From contig JANYLQ010000037.1 of NCBI GenBank assembly GCA_025363755.1, forward strand, positions 1-64,000: a stretch of DNA of 64,000 nucleotides, read 5' to 3'. Numbering within the stretch: position 1 is the stretch's first letter; each line of letters opens with the position of its first letter. Positions 10,062-19,658 of the stretch are shown here, piece after piece. A program made the position numbers and the translations under genes. Below the pieces are notes generated by a model. That model saw only the letters and a list, made by a program, of their open reading frames with translations, ran no database searches and was not told the origin of the DNA. The DNA comes from Hyphomicrobiales bacterium. Lineage in GTDB: Bacteria; Pseudomonadota; Alphaproteobacteria; Rhizobiales; Aestuariivirgaceae.

Positions 10062-10758
10062 CATCTTGCTCAGTGTTGAAAATCTTGAAGCATGGTATGG
10101 CGATGCCAAGGTTCTGCATGGCCTTTCCTTTGAGTTAAAACAAGGCGAGGTGTTGGCGCTTATTGGTTCCAATGGCGCAGGCAAAAGCACGCTGTTCAAA
10201 TCCATTTGCGGTTTGTTGCAGAAGAAGACTGGACGCATCGCATTCAAGAACGAGGTGATCACCACCCTTGTTGCAAATGCCATCGTAGCAAAAGGCATAG
10301 CGTTGGTACCTGAAGGACGAAAACTTTTTCCGTCATTGTCGGTGGAAGAAAATCTGATCCTTGGTGGCAATGTGGGCCGCAAGGGGCCTTGGTCACTTCA
10401 ATCAATTTATAATCTTTTTCCTATTCTCAAAGAAAAGCGAAATGCGCCATCCACTTCACTTTCCGGCGGCCAGCAACAAATGGTTGCCATTGGCCGGGGC
10501 TTGATGTCCAACCCCGACCTTATCCTTCTTGATGAGTTGAGCCTCGGCTTGGCACCCATTGTGATCAAAGACATTTACGACATGCTCCCAAAAATTATTG
10601 GCAATGGATTGACGGCGATCTTAGTTGAGCAAGACGTGACGCGGGCCTTGGCATCAAGCCAGCAGTTTTTATGCATTCAAGAAGGCCGCATTTCGTTGGA
10701 AGGCGCACCGCACGCTTTTACAAAAGATCAAATTTCAGCTGCTTATTTTGGGATGTGA
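10048..10758 (+). CDS. livF: Branched-chain amino acid-type ABC transporter ATPase (LivF-like)
   Basis: GSNGAGKSTLFKSICG, LSGGQQQMVAIGRGLMSNPDLILLDELSLGLAP. Confidence 0.9.
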   Translation: MRMSDILLSVENLEAWYGDAKVLHGLSFELKQGEVLALIGSNGAGKSTLFKSICGLLQKKTGRIAFKNEVITTLVANAIVAKGIALVPEGRKLFPSLSVEENLILGGNVGRKGPWSLQSIYNLFPILKEKRNAPSTSLSGGQQQMVAIGRGLMSNPDLILLDELSLGLAPIVIKDIYDMLPKIIGNGLTAILVEQDVTRALASSQQFLCIQEGRISLEGAPHAFTKDQISAAYFGM

Positions 10759-10760
10759 AG

Positions 10761-11627
10761 ATGATCTGGGTGAATATCATCATTCAAGGCATTTTGGTGG
10801 GCGGGCTTTATGCTTTGTTTGCGGCCGGCCTTTCATTGATCTTTGGGGTGATGCGTCTGGTGAACATTGCGCATGGTGATTTCATTGTTGCTGCCGCGTT
10901 TTTGGCTTGGGTTGTGGTTCAGGCGACGGGCCTCAATCCGCTGCTGAGCCTTATTATCGTTGTGCCGCTTGCCATGGCGTTTGGCTATGCTTTGCAAAAA
11001 TGGATTCTCAATAGCACTTTGGGCAAAGACATCTTGCCACCGCTGCTCGTCACCTTCGGGTTGTCGGTCATTTTACAAAATGGGCTACTTGAAGTTTTTA
11101 CCGCTGATAGCCGCAAGCTGAATGCGGGGGTCATCGAAACCGCAAGCTTTCCAGTTTTGCCGGGTGTTGCCATCGGCTATTTACCTCTGTTGCAATTTAT
11201 CGTCGCCGTCGCCGTAATCTGGGGGTTGCAATATTTGTTTTACAATACGGCTTTGGGGCGGGCGTTCCGCGCCACATCAGACGACTCTGAAACGGCGTTA
11301 TTGATGGGGCTGGATCAGCGCAAGGTTTATGCGTGGGCCATGGCGCTGTGCATGGGCGTTGTCGCGATTGCAGGAGTGTTTCTTGGTGTGCGCTCAAACT
11401 TCGATCCATTCATGGGGCCAGGGCGACTAATTTTTGGTTTTGAAGCGGTGATTATCGGCGGCTTGGGGAATTTATGGGGCACGTTGATTGGTGGCGTTAT
11501 CTTGGGGGTATCGCAAGCTATCGGAGCGCAAATTAATCCGGGCTGGCAAGTCTTGGCGGGCCATCTGGTTTTCCTGCTGGTTTTGGCCGTCCGCCCTAAA
11601 GGACTGTTCCCGAGGATTGACGGATGA
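10761..11627 (+). CDS. livH: Branched-chain amino acid-type ABC permease (LivH-like); start at ATG 10761
   Basis: GILVGGLYALFAAGLSLIFGVMRLVNIAHGDF; overlaps next gene by ATGA. Confidence 0.88.
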   Translation: MIWVNIIIQGILVGGLYALFAAGLSLIFGVMRLVNIAHGDFIVAAAFLAWVVVQATGLNPLLSLIIVVPLAMAFGYALQKWILNSTLGKDILPPLLVTFGLSVILQNGLLEVFTADSRKLNAGVIETASFPVLPGVAIGYLPLLQFIVAVAVIWGLQYLFYNTALGRAFRATSDDSETALLMGLDQRKVYAWAMALCMGVVAIAGVFLGVRSNFDPFMGPGRLIFGFEAVIIGGLGNLWGTLIGGVILGVSQAIGAQINPGWQVLAGHLVFLLVLAVRPKGLFPRIDG

Positions 11628-12619
11628 TTACGCGCAGCACACCAGCCAGCCGCGCCGCCGCCATTGTGGCTTTGGTGCTTTTTGCTGTGCTGCTCGCAGC
11701 ACCTTGGTGGGGGGCCACATCAACGCTGCGCTTGCTGGGTGAGTTTATGGTCTATTTGGCGTTGGCCAGTTTGTGGAACTTGCTTGCAGGCTACACTGGC
11801 CTCGTTTCTGTGGGTCAACAAGCCTTTGTGGGCCTCGGCGGTTATGTGCTGGTGGCGCTCTCCATGTTTACGGGCCTTCATCCGTTAATTGCTGTGCCGA
11901 TTGCGGGATTGGTTGCTGTGTTATTAGCAATGCCCGTTGGAAAGTTGGTTTTCCGTTTGCAGGGGGCCTATTTTGCCATTGGGACTTGGGTATTGGCCGA
12001 AGTATTCCGGTTGGTTGCCGCGCAAGTGACCGTTATGGGCGGTGGCTCGGGCATCAGTTTGCCCGCCACGGTGTTAAAGACCATGGCTGAAACAAAGTTC
12101 TGGCGTGAAGCAATGATTTACTGGTTGGCACTGGCGCTTGGTGCTGGCGCGCTGGCTTTGGTTTACGGGCTGTTGAGGTCACGCATTGGTTTGGCGCTCA
12201 CGGCAATTCGCGATAGTGAAATTGCCTCTGCAAGTTTAGGCATTAAAATCGATCGCGTTAAATATGCTGTTTATGTGGCTGTGGCGGGCATGACGGCCAT
12301 GGTGGGTTCGCTCATATCGCTGCAAAAAATTCGGGTGTCTCCTGATGCTGCATTCAGCGTAAATGATTGGACGGCATTTGTGATTTTCATTGTGGTGATT
12401 GGTGGCATTGGCACAATTGAGGGGCCGATTGTTGGAACGATTATTTATTTTCTGTTGCGCGAATTTCTGGCTGACCTTGGCAGCATCTATTTAATGATCC
12501 TTGGCATGCTTGCCATCATCATCATGCTGGTTGCGCCTAAGGGTATTTGGGGGTTCATTACGCATCGCTGGAACATTTCACTTTTCCCCACGGGCTACCG
12601 TGTGAATTTTAAGGATTAA
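11624..12619 (+). CDS. livM: Branched-chain amino acid-type ABC permease (LivM-like)
   Basis: LASLWNLLAGYTGLVSVGQQAFVGLGGYV; RDSEIASASLGI. Confidence 0.88.
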   Translation: MITRSTPASRAAAIVALVLFAVLLAAPWWGATSTLRLLGEFMVYLALASLWNLLAGYTGLVSVGQQAFVGLGGYVLVALSMFTGLHPLIAVPIAGLVAVLLAMPVGKLVFRLQGAYFAIGTWVLAEVFRLVAAQVTVMGGGSGISLPATVLKTMAETKFWREAMIYWLALALGAGALALVYGLLRSRIGLALTAIRDSEIASASLGIKIDRVKYAVYVAVAGMTAMVGSLISLQKIRVSPDAAFSVNDWTAFVIFIVVIGGIGTIEGPIVGTIIYFLLREFLADLGSIYLMILGMLAIIIMLVAPKGIWGFITHRWNISLFPTGYRVNFKD

Positions 12620-12622
12620 ATC

Positions 12623-13552
12623 ATGGCCAACAAAGTTATCATATCTGTTGCGATCACGGGCGGCATTCACACGCCGACCATGTCGCCTTATTTGCCAATC
12701 ACGCCCGATCAGATTGCAGAGCAATCGATTGCAGCAGCCAAAGCTGGTGCTGCAATTATTCACTTGCACGCCCGTGATCCTAAAGACGGCAGACCCACAC
12801 CTGAACCTGAAGTATTTATGCAATTTCTGCCACGCATCAAACAGAGCTGCGATGCCGTCATCAACATCACCACAGGCGGTGGGTTGAACATGACGGTCGA
12901 TCAACGCCTTGCCGCACCCATGGCGGCAAAGCCGGAAATGTGTTCACTCAATATGGGCTCAATGAATTTTGCATTGCACGGCCTTGCTGATCGTTACAAG
13001 GATTGGAAACACCCATGGGAAGAACCTTATCTGCGCGGCACCGATGATTTCATTTTCCGAAACACATTCAAAGACATTGCTCGTATTTTGAAGGATCTAG
13101 GCGAACAACACGGCACGCGATTTGAGCATGAATGTTACGACGTGGGACACCTTTATAATCTTGCGCATTTTGTTGATAAGGGTGCCATCAAGCCACCGTT
13201 TTTTGTGCAAATGATTTTCGGTATTCTGGGTGGCATAGGTGCTGATATGCGCAACATGATGTTTATGAAAGAAACCGCCGATAAATTATTTGGGAAAGAT
13301 TATCGCTGGTCGGTTCTGGCAGCCGGTAAAAATCAAATGGCGTTTTGTACGCAAGCCGCAATGATGGGCGGCAATGTGCGGGTGGGGCTGGAGGACTCGC
13401 TCTATATTGGTAAAGGCAAACTCGCCACATCCAACGCCGAGCAAGTGAGCAAAATCCGCCATATCATCGAAGAGCTAGGACTTGAAATTGCGACGCCAAC
13501 GGAGGCGCGTGAAATTCTCGCGTTGAAGGGTGGCGATAGGGTGGGCTTTTAA
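12623..13552 (+). CDS. 3-keto-5-aminohexanoate cleavage protein (BKACE/DUF849 family)
   Basis: SVAITGGIHTPTMSPYLPITPDQIAEQSIAAAKAGAAIIHLHARDP; MGGNVRVGLEDSLYIGKG. Confidence 0.85.
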   Translation: MANKVIISVAITGGIHTPTMSPYLPITPDQIAEQSIAAAKAGAAIIHLHARDPKDGRPTPEPEVFMQFLPRIKQSCDAVINITTGGGLNMTVDQRLAAPMAAKPEMCSLNMGSMNFALHGLADRYKDWKHPWEEPYLRGTDDFIFRNTFKDIARILKDLGEQHGTRFEHECYDVGHLYNLAHFVDKGAIKPPFFVQMIFGILGGIGADMRNMMFMKETADKLFGKDYRWSVLAAGKNQMAFCTQAAMMGGNVRVGLEDSLYIGKGKLATSNAEQVSKIRHIIEELGLEIATPTEAREILALKGGDRVGF

Positions 13553-13553
13553 G

Positions 13554-14588
13554 ATGAACCCCTTCATCTATACAGCGCTTCCAACGCGCGTGATTTTTGG
13601 GCGCGGCAAGATTTCAGAAGTTGCCACAGAGGCGATGCGGTTGGGTATGAAACACCCGCTTGTGATCACCACCAAACATCAGGCCTCGTCTGGTCTTGCT
13701 ATTATTAAAAAGTCCGGCGGCGTAGCATTTGCGGGTGCAGCCATGCACACACCTTCGAATGTGACTGAAGAGGCGCTTGCCATAGTTAGCGCCGAGGGCT
13801 GTGATGGCACCATTGCTCTGGGCGGCGGTTCATCCACGGGACTGGGCAAAGCCATCGCATTACGAACTGATTTGCCGCAACTTGTTATCCCTACGAGTTA
13901 CGCTGGTTCCGAAATGACCAATATTCTGGGTGAAACCGCAGATGGCGCAAAGACAACCAAACGCGATTCCAAAATTCAGCCAGAATCTGTGATTTATGAT
14001 GCAGATCTATTGGACACGCTGCCAGACAACTTTGCGGCAACGTCGGGAATGAATGCTATCGCTCATGCCGTTGAAGGACTCTATGCCGTTGATGGTAATC
14101 CGATTATCTCGCTGATGGCAGAGGAGGGGATTAGAGCGCTCGCAACTGCTTTGCCCAAGGGCAAGGCTGGGCATAACGAGGCGCTTTATGGAGCGTGGCT
14201 TTGTGCAACTGTCTTGGGTTCTGTTTCAATGGCTTTGCATCACAAGCTCTGCCATGTGCTCGGCGGCAGTTTCAACTTGCCTCATGCGGAAACTCATACG
14301 GTGATATTGCCTCATGCTACAGCTTACAACAGTGTGGGTTCGCCCAATGCTATGGGCCGCGTCATACGAGCACTCGGAAGCAAGACAGCGGCAGCAGGGC
14401 TTTATGACCTTGCACAAAAGCTTGGCGCACCTTTGACATTGAAAGAACTGGGCATGCCTGAAGATGGTCTCGACAAAGCCGCCGATATCGCTGTGGCCAA
14501 TCCTTATCCCAATCCGCGTGTGCTCAAACACGCCGCTATTCGCCAACTTTTGGACGACGCCTATCATGGCCGCCGCCCACAACATTAA
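13554..14588 (+). CDS. Maleylacetate reductase (iron-containing alcohol dehydrogenase family); start at ATG 13554
   Basis: ALPTRVIFGRGKISEVATE, ALGGGSSTGLGKAIALRT, PTSYAGSEMT, HALGGSFNLPHAETH-like HKLCHVLGGSFNLPHAETH. Confidence 0.88.
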   Translation: MNPFIYTALPTRVIFGRGKISEVATEAMRLGMKHPLVITTKHQASSGLAIIKKSGGVAFAGAAMHTPSNVTEEALAIVSAEGCDGTIALGGGSSTGLGKAIALRTDLPQLVIPTSYAGSEMTNILGETADGAKTTKRDSKIQPESVIYDADLLDTLPDNFAATSGMNAIAHAVEGLYAVDGNPIISLMAEEGIRALATALPKGKAGHNEALYGAWLCATVLGSVSMALHHKLCHVLGGSFNLPHAETHTVILPHATAYNSVGSPNAMGRVIRALGSKTAAAGLYDLAQKLGAPLTLKELGMPEDGLDKAADIAVANPYPNPRVLKHAAIRQLLDDAYHGRRPQH

Positions 14589-14600
14589 ACTGGAGACACT

Positions 14601-16358
14601 ATGATGGTAGATATCACAACAGACGTAATGGTGATCGGCACTGGCCCTGCAGGCAGCGCCACTGCGGCTTTGCTGGCGTCTTACGGCGTTGATACGTTCA
14701 TCATCAATCGTTACCGTTGGCTGGCAACCACCCCCCGGGCCCACATTACCAATCAACGCACCATGGAAGTGTTGCGCGATTTGGGAGAAACCGTTGAGGA
14801 AGAGGCTTACCAACAAGCCACCGAACAAGATTTGATGGGCGAGAATGTGTTCTGCGAAAGCTTGGCTGGCGAAGAACTTGGCCGCATGAAAAGTTGGGGC
14901 AAGCATCCGCTGTCACGGGCTGAACATCAAATGTCATCACCATGCCGGATGAATGATTTGCCACAAACTTTTATGGAGCCGCTTCTGTTCAAAACAGCCT
15001 GTTCCCGGGGTGCGCAATCACGCATGTCTTGCGAATATGTGTCTCATATTCAAGACGCGGATGGTGTAACGGTGACGGTAAAAGACCGTCTCATGGACAA
15101 GAGTTTCACCGTGCGCACCAAATATCTGGTGGGTGCAGATGGTGGCAATTCTCTGGTGGCCGAACACGCTGGTTTGCCGCTTGAAGGCAAGATGGGTGTT
15201 GGCGGTTCCATGAATATTCTATTTCGCGCCGATCTTTCGAAGTATGTGGCTCATCGTCCATCAGTTCTTTATTGGGTGATGCAACCCGGCGCCGATGTAG
15301 GCGGCATTGGCATGGGGCTGGTGCGCATGGTCAGACCTTGGAACGAATGGTTGATTGTTTGGGGTTATGATATCAATCAGCCTGCACCGGTCGTTGATAA
15401 AGAACTTGCCACAACGGTGGCCCGCCAACTGGTTGGCGATCCGACACTTGAGATTGATCTCATCTCAGCGAGCGTTTGGACGGTCAACAACATGTATGCG
15501 ACCCATATGCAAAAAGACCGCGTGTTCATCATGGGCGATGCTGCTCACCGTCATCCGCCATCCAATGGCTTGGGTTCGAATACTTCGATTCAAGATGCTT
15601 TCAATTTGGCATGGAAGCTTGCGGCAGTTTTGAAAGGCCAAGCGAAACCTAAATTACTGGAGAGTTACAGCCAAGAGCGTGCACCGATTGCCAAGCAGAT
15701 CGTTACACGCGCCAATCAATCCATTGGGGAATTCGGACCGATTTTTGAGGCTCTTGGCATGGACGGCGGTGTTGATCATGATAAGATCAAACGCAACATG
15801 GATGGGCGTGCTGACGCCACACCAGCAGCCGAAAGGCAACGCGAAGCTTTGCGCAAGGCCATCGCATTCAAGAAATATGAATTTGATTGCCATGGCGTAG
15901 AAATGAACCAGCGTTATGTGTCTGGGGCCATCGATGCGGATGGTCAAAAAGAACCCGCTTTTGAAAAAGATAAGGAATTGCATTACGCCCCCACGACTTG
16001 GCCTGGCGCACGGTTGCCTCATGTTTGGGTGTTCGACAAACTTGGAAAACAACATTCCACTCTGGATATCACGGGCAAGGGGCACTTTACTATTCTTACA
16101 GGGATCGGCGGTGAGGCATGGGTTGAGGCCGCTCAGACTTTGAGCAAGTCGTTAGGTATCGAAGTCAAAACCCGTGTTATTGGGCCACGCCGTGAATTCG
16201 AAGATCATACGGGTGATTGGGCTCGCACCAGCGAAATCAGTGATGGTGGCTGTTTGCTGGTGCGGCCAGACCAACATGTGGCATGGCGCAGCTTTAAAAC
16301 TTCGCCAGATGCTGAAAAACTCCTCTCGGCAGCGCTCAAAAAGATTTTGGGATATTGA
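14601..16358 (+). CDS. FAD-dependent aromatic monooxygenase (phenol 2-monooxygenase/2,4-dichlorophenol hydroxylase-like)
   Basis: VIGTGPAGSATAALLASYG, YLVGADGGNS, RVFIMGDAAHRHPPSNGLGSNTSIQDAFNLAWKLA. Confidence 0.85.
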   Translation: MMVDITTDVMVIGTGPAGSATAALLASYGVDTFIINRYRWLATTPRAHITNQRTMEVLRDLGETVEEEAYQQATEQDLMGENVFCESLAGEELGRMKSWGKHPLSRAEHQMSSPCRMNDLPQTFMEPLLFKTACSRGAQSRMSCEYVSHIQDADGVTVTVKDRLMDKSFTVRTKYLVGADGGNSLVAEHAGLPLEGKMGVGGSMNILFRADLSKYVAHRPSVLYWVMQPGADVGGIGMGLVRMVRPWNEWLIVWGYDINQPAPVVDKELATTVARQLVGDPTLEIDLISASVWTVNNMYATHMQKDRVFIMGDAAHRHPPSNGLGSNTSIQDAFNLAWKLAAVLKGQAKPKLLESYSQERAPIAKQIVTRANQSIGEFGPIFEALGMDGGVDHDKIKRNMDGRADATPAAERQREALRKAIAFKKYEFDCHGVEMNQRYVSGAIDADGQKEPAFEKDKELHYAPTTWPGARLPHVWVFDKLGKQHSTLDITGKGHFTILTGIGGEAWVEAAQTLSKSLGIEVKTRVIGPRREFEDHTGDWARTSEISDGGCLLVRPDQHVAWRSFKTSPDAEKLLSAALKKILGY

Positions 16359-16360
16359 TC

Positions 16361-17278
16361 ATGGCAAAGGCAATTGCAAAAAAATCGACTGTAAAAAAGC
16401 CTAATCGCAAGACCTCACCGTATTTTACGGCCAAAGACTCGGTGAAAGTTGTACAAGAGCGTTCCGGTCCTAAAGCAAATAAGCGTACCAAAATTCTGGT
16501 CGATTCCTTAGTGAAGCACCTCCATGCCTTCATCAAAGAAACCAAACCGACCATGGAAGAGTGGATGTACGGCATCAATTTTCTGACACGCACCGGACAT
16601 CTTTCGACTGACTGGCGGCAAGAGTTTATTTTGTTGTCTGATGCGCTTGGTATTTCGATGTTGGTTGAGACATTGAACCACGACAAGATGTCGGGTGAAA
16701 CTGAATCTACTGTGCTTGGGCCTTTTTACATTGCCAATGCGCCGCATTATGAAAATGGTGCGAACATCTGCCTCGATGGAAAAGGCGAGCCTGTTTTGGT
16801 GCATGGCAAAGTTGTCAATGCCAAGGGAAAAGCAATTGCGGGCGCAAAGCTCGAAGTTTGGCAAACTAATGAAGATGGCTTTTATGATGTGCAACAAAAA
16901 GGCATCCAACCTGAAAACAATCTACGCGGCGTGTTCACATCAGACACAAAGGGCCAGTATTGGTTTCTTTCTGCCTACCCGCGATTTTATCCCATTCCTT
17001 ATGACGGCACCGTGGGTGACATGCTGAAGGCATTAGACCGCAACCCTAACCGCCCCGCGCATTTGCACTTCATAGTATCAGCCCCCGGATATGAAAAACT
17101 GGTAACTCATATTTTTACCCCCGATTGCCCGTGGTTGAAAGAAGATGCTGTATTTGGCGTCAAGAAAAGCCTGATTGCTAATTTCAAATGGACGGATGAT
17201 CAGCATCGCGCAACACAATTGGGCCTACCCAACCCGTTTCGCGAAGTGATGTGGAATGTTGTGATGAGCAAAGCGTGA
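16361..17278 (+). CDS. Intradiol ring-cleavage dioxygenase, hydroxyquinol 1,2-dioxygenase-like; start at ATG 16361
   Basis: STVLGPFYIANAPHYENG, KLEVWQTNEDGFYDVQ, YDGTVGDML, RPAHLHFIVSAPGYEKLVTHIF. Confidence 0.85.
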   Translation: MAKAIAKKSTVKKPNRKTSPYFTAKDSVKVVQERSGPKANKRTKILVDSLVKHLHAFIKETKPTMEEWMYGINFLTRTGHLSTDWRQEFILLSDALGISMLVETLNHDKMSGETESTVLGPFYIANAPHYENGANICLDGKGEPVLVHGKVVNAKGKAIAGAKLEVWQTNEDGFYDVQQKGIQPENNLRGVFTSDTKGQYWFLSAYPRFYPIPYDGTVGDMLKALDRNPNRPAHLHFIVSAPGYEKLVTHIFTPDCPWLKEDAVFGVKKSLIANFKWTDDQHRATQLGLPNPFREVMWNVVMSKA

Positions 17279-17329
17279 CGTCCATTCGCACTGACCCATT
17301 AGAGCAAATATCCATTCTCTATGTTGTCA

Positions 17330-18007
17330 TTATTTGAGGTTTTGCAACGTGACGAGAGGTTCAAGGTTGCCGAGGTTATTCAAAACCTCATATAGAAAAT
17401 TGCTCAATATCGGTTGATATTCTTCTGCCAGATGTTGGGTATCTCCCAACACAAAAGCTCGCAATGAAAACCGCTTATCAGCAATGGCGATGGCTAAAGC
17501 TTGGGGCAGGGCAGGGATGGTCAAGTCGCCTTCAGTCTTTGGCCAAAAGGAACCAACATGTTGATTTTCAACGGGCACAAAAAGATCGATGTTTGGAAAT
17601 TTTTGTATTGCTTTGGCCGCCCTGAGTGAAGCGGCGTGCCGATCAACCACGTAGAACACGATGATCCGGAATCCAAGTTTTTTTAGCTCGTCAAAAAAAT
17701 TCAACTCTTGGGCGGCTTTGAAAAACCCATCAGTATGCCTGGCCGGAAGATCAACCACGTAATCTCTGCCGGGCGAGGCAATGATCGTATCGAACAGTTT
17801 CATCTGGCCCGGCATAGCAGCAAAATCAGCAAGTGCTGTGCGGCCGGGGAAGAATTTGCGCAATGGGCCTTCGGGCGCATCCGTGTCGATCATAAATGGA
17901 TCGCGACCATCCAGCAGCAAATAGTCGGCCAGCAACCGCGCCAGCAAAGTTTTGCCGTTGCGGTGCTGGTCTGATACGGTGATGTAGACCGTGGGGGTGT
18001 TGGCCAC
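17330..18007 (-). CDS. ParA/MipZ-superfamily ATPase paralogue with degenerate Walker A
   Basis: VSDQHRNGKTLLARLLADYLLLDG...DTDAPEGPLRKFFP; aligns by eye with the upstream gene's KGGVGKT and DTENPRGSLRRFYP. Confidence 0.65.
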   Translation of the reverse strand: MANTPTVYITVSDQHRNGKTLLARLLADYLLLDGRDPFMIDTDAPEGPLRKFFPGRTALADFAAMPGQMKLFDTIIASPGRDYVVDLPARHTDGFFKAAQELNFFDELKKLGFRIIVFYVVDRHAASLRAAKAIQKFPNIDLFVPVENQHVGSFWPKTEGDLTIPALPQALAIAIADKRFSLRAFVLGDTQHLAEEYQPILSNFLYEVLNNLGNLEPLVTLQNLK

Positions 18008-18022
18008 GGGCGTTAACCCTTT

Positions 18023-18769
18023 TTAATTGTGGCCCGGCGCGCGGCCGCCAGAAATGATGTCAGCCAGCATTTGCACGCGGGCAAACTCGGCATCAATCTC
18101 AGAACACCATTTGCGCACATAACCACGCAGCACGAAAGAGAATTTACCAGCGGTGCCATCAGCAGATTTGTTCTCAATGAAATCTTTGAAGGTTACGCCT
18201 GCAACGTCAACTTGCTCGTAAGCCATTTCGTTGAGCTTTGGCAGGTTGATTTCTTGAGCTTTTGGAATGGCTGAGAAATATTTGCGGTGCGTGGCTTCAT
18301 CCCATTCAAAGAAATTGGTTTCGTTGATGGAGTTGCGTGCCACAACGTAGGATACACCCTGAAGATATTTTGCGATCTCGCCAATTTCATCAAGTGAGGC
18401 AATCGACGGCCCGACCACATGCATGAGGCCCAGATTAAAGACACCATTACGAGCTGCTTCAAGAACACCAATGCGCTCAAAAAGATCCAACGCAAACGAC
18501 AAATTGCCAGCTTTAAAATCAACCACGGTGACTGGCACATTGGCCGATTCCATCGTATCCAAAACTTTCATTTGATCGGCCACATGGCCCAGATCAATCA
18601 CTTCCGTCATTGTGGGGTAAAAACGGCGCAGCGATCCACGCGGATTTTCTGTGTCAAAAGCGCGTGTTAAAACGTTTTTTCGCGCAAAATAGTCAAGCAA
18701 CGCCCGTGAAATGGTGGTTTTGCCGACGCCGCCTTTATCTGCGCCGACCAGAATAAGTGTTGGTTTCAT
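18023..18769 (-). CDS. ParA-family P-loop ATPase
   Basis: LILVGADKGGVGKTTISRALLDYF deviant Walker A; DTENPRGSLRRFYP. Confidence 0.78.
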   Translation of the reverse strand: MKPTLILVGADKGGVGKTTISRALLDYFARKNVLTRAFDTENPRGSLRRFYPTMTEVIDLGHVADQMKVLDTMESANVPVTVVDFKAGNLSFALDLFERIGVLEAARNGVFNLGLMHVVGPSIASLDEIGEIAKYLQGVSYVVARNSINETNFFEWDEATHRKYFSAIPKAQEINLPKLNEMAYEQVDVAGVTFKDFIENKSADGTAGKFSFVLRGYVRKWCSEIDAEFARVQMLADIISGGRAPGHN

Positions 18770-18900
18770 TGTTAGCCCCTCGATTGTTCCGCATCTTATT
18801 TGACTATCTCTAGCATGTGATGTTGTCTGCGTATAGGTTACGTAAGGTGTGATTTTCTGACTTGGTTTGCCGCTTAAGTTGCCTTTGATGGAGCGTTAGC

Positions 18901-19467
18901 ATGACAATTCTGATAATTGGCGTATTACTATTTGGTGGCAGTCACTTGTTTTCGGTGCTGTTTCCTCAGGTTCGCAATCGTCTCAAGGCGTGGCTGGGCG
19001 AAGCGCGGTTTAAGGGGTCTTATTCGCTGGTCTCGGCCATTGGGCTTGGAATGATGTTCTGGGGTTATGCCTTAGCGCGCGATAATGGCCAAATGCTTTA
19101 TATCCCGTCACCTGGAGCTAGACACATCACCATGTTGCTAGTGTTACTGGGTTTCACATGCATGTCAGCAACGTATGGCAAAGGTTATATCCGGCACTGG
19201 CTGCAAAATCCATTTTCAATTGGCATTTGCCTGTGGTCGGTTGGGCATTTGATAGCCAATGGCAAGACACCTGTGGTTCTGATTTATCTAACATTCCTGT
19301 CGGTGGCGGCGCTTGATATTATCAGCAACATGGCGCGAGTTAACAGGCCGATGTTTGAGCCGCACTTAAAATCTGATGTGGTTGCTGTTTTGGTAGGCCT
19401 TTTGATATACGCTTTCATGCTTTTCATATTTCATCCTTACGTCCTCGGTGTGAAAATTTTAGGATAA
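18901..19467 (+). CDS. NnrU-family membrane protein
   Basis: Multi-TM; GVLLFGGSHLFSVLFPQVRNRLKAWLGEARFKGSYSLVSAIGLGMMFWGY; IRHWLQNPFSIGICLWSVGHLIANG. Confidence 0.8.
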   Translation: MTILIIGVLLFGGSHLFSVLFPQVRNRLKAWLGEARFKGSYSLVSAIGLGMMFWGYALARDNGQMLYIPSPGARHITMLLVLLGFTCMSATYGKGYIRHWLQNPFSIGICLWSVGHLIANGKTPVVLIYLTFLSVAALDIISNMARVNRPMFEPHLKSDVVAVLVGLLIYAFMLFIFHPYVLGVKILG

Positions 19468-19658
19468 TTTCCCGGTTTGGATATTGCGGTTGTCTGGCGA
19501 GCAAGGTCGGCTGACCACTTAAAAAATAGCGTTGACGAGTAAGGTTAAGGTTTTACCAAAAATTCATCGAAAACTGGATTCAAATTGCAACTTATGCAAT
19601 GTCATTTTTTAAATAAACGGGGGTCATTTCGGGATTTACGATAGAGGAGTTTTTCACC

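Noticed and set aside
14226-14906. 226-aa minus-strand ORF
   Set aside because: Shadow of maleylacetate reductase and monooxygenase genes.
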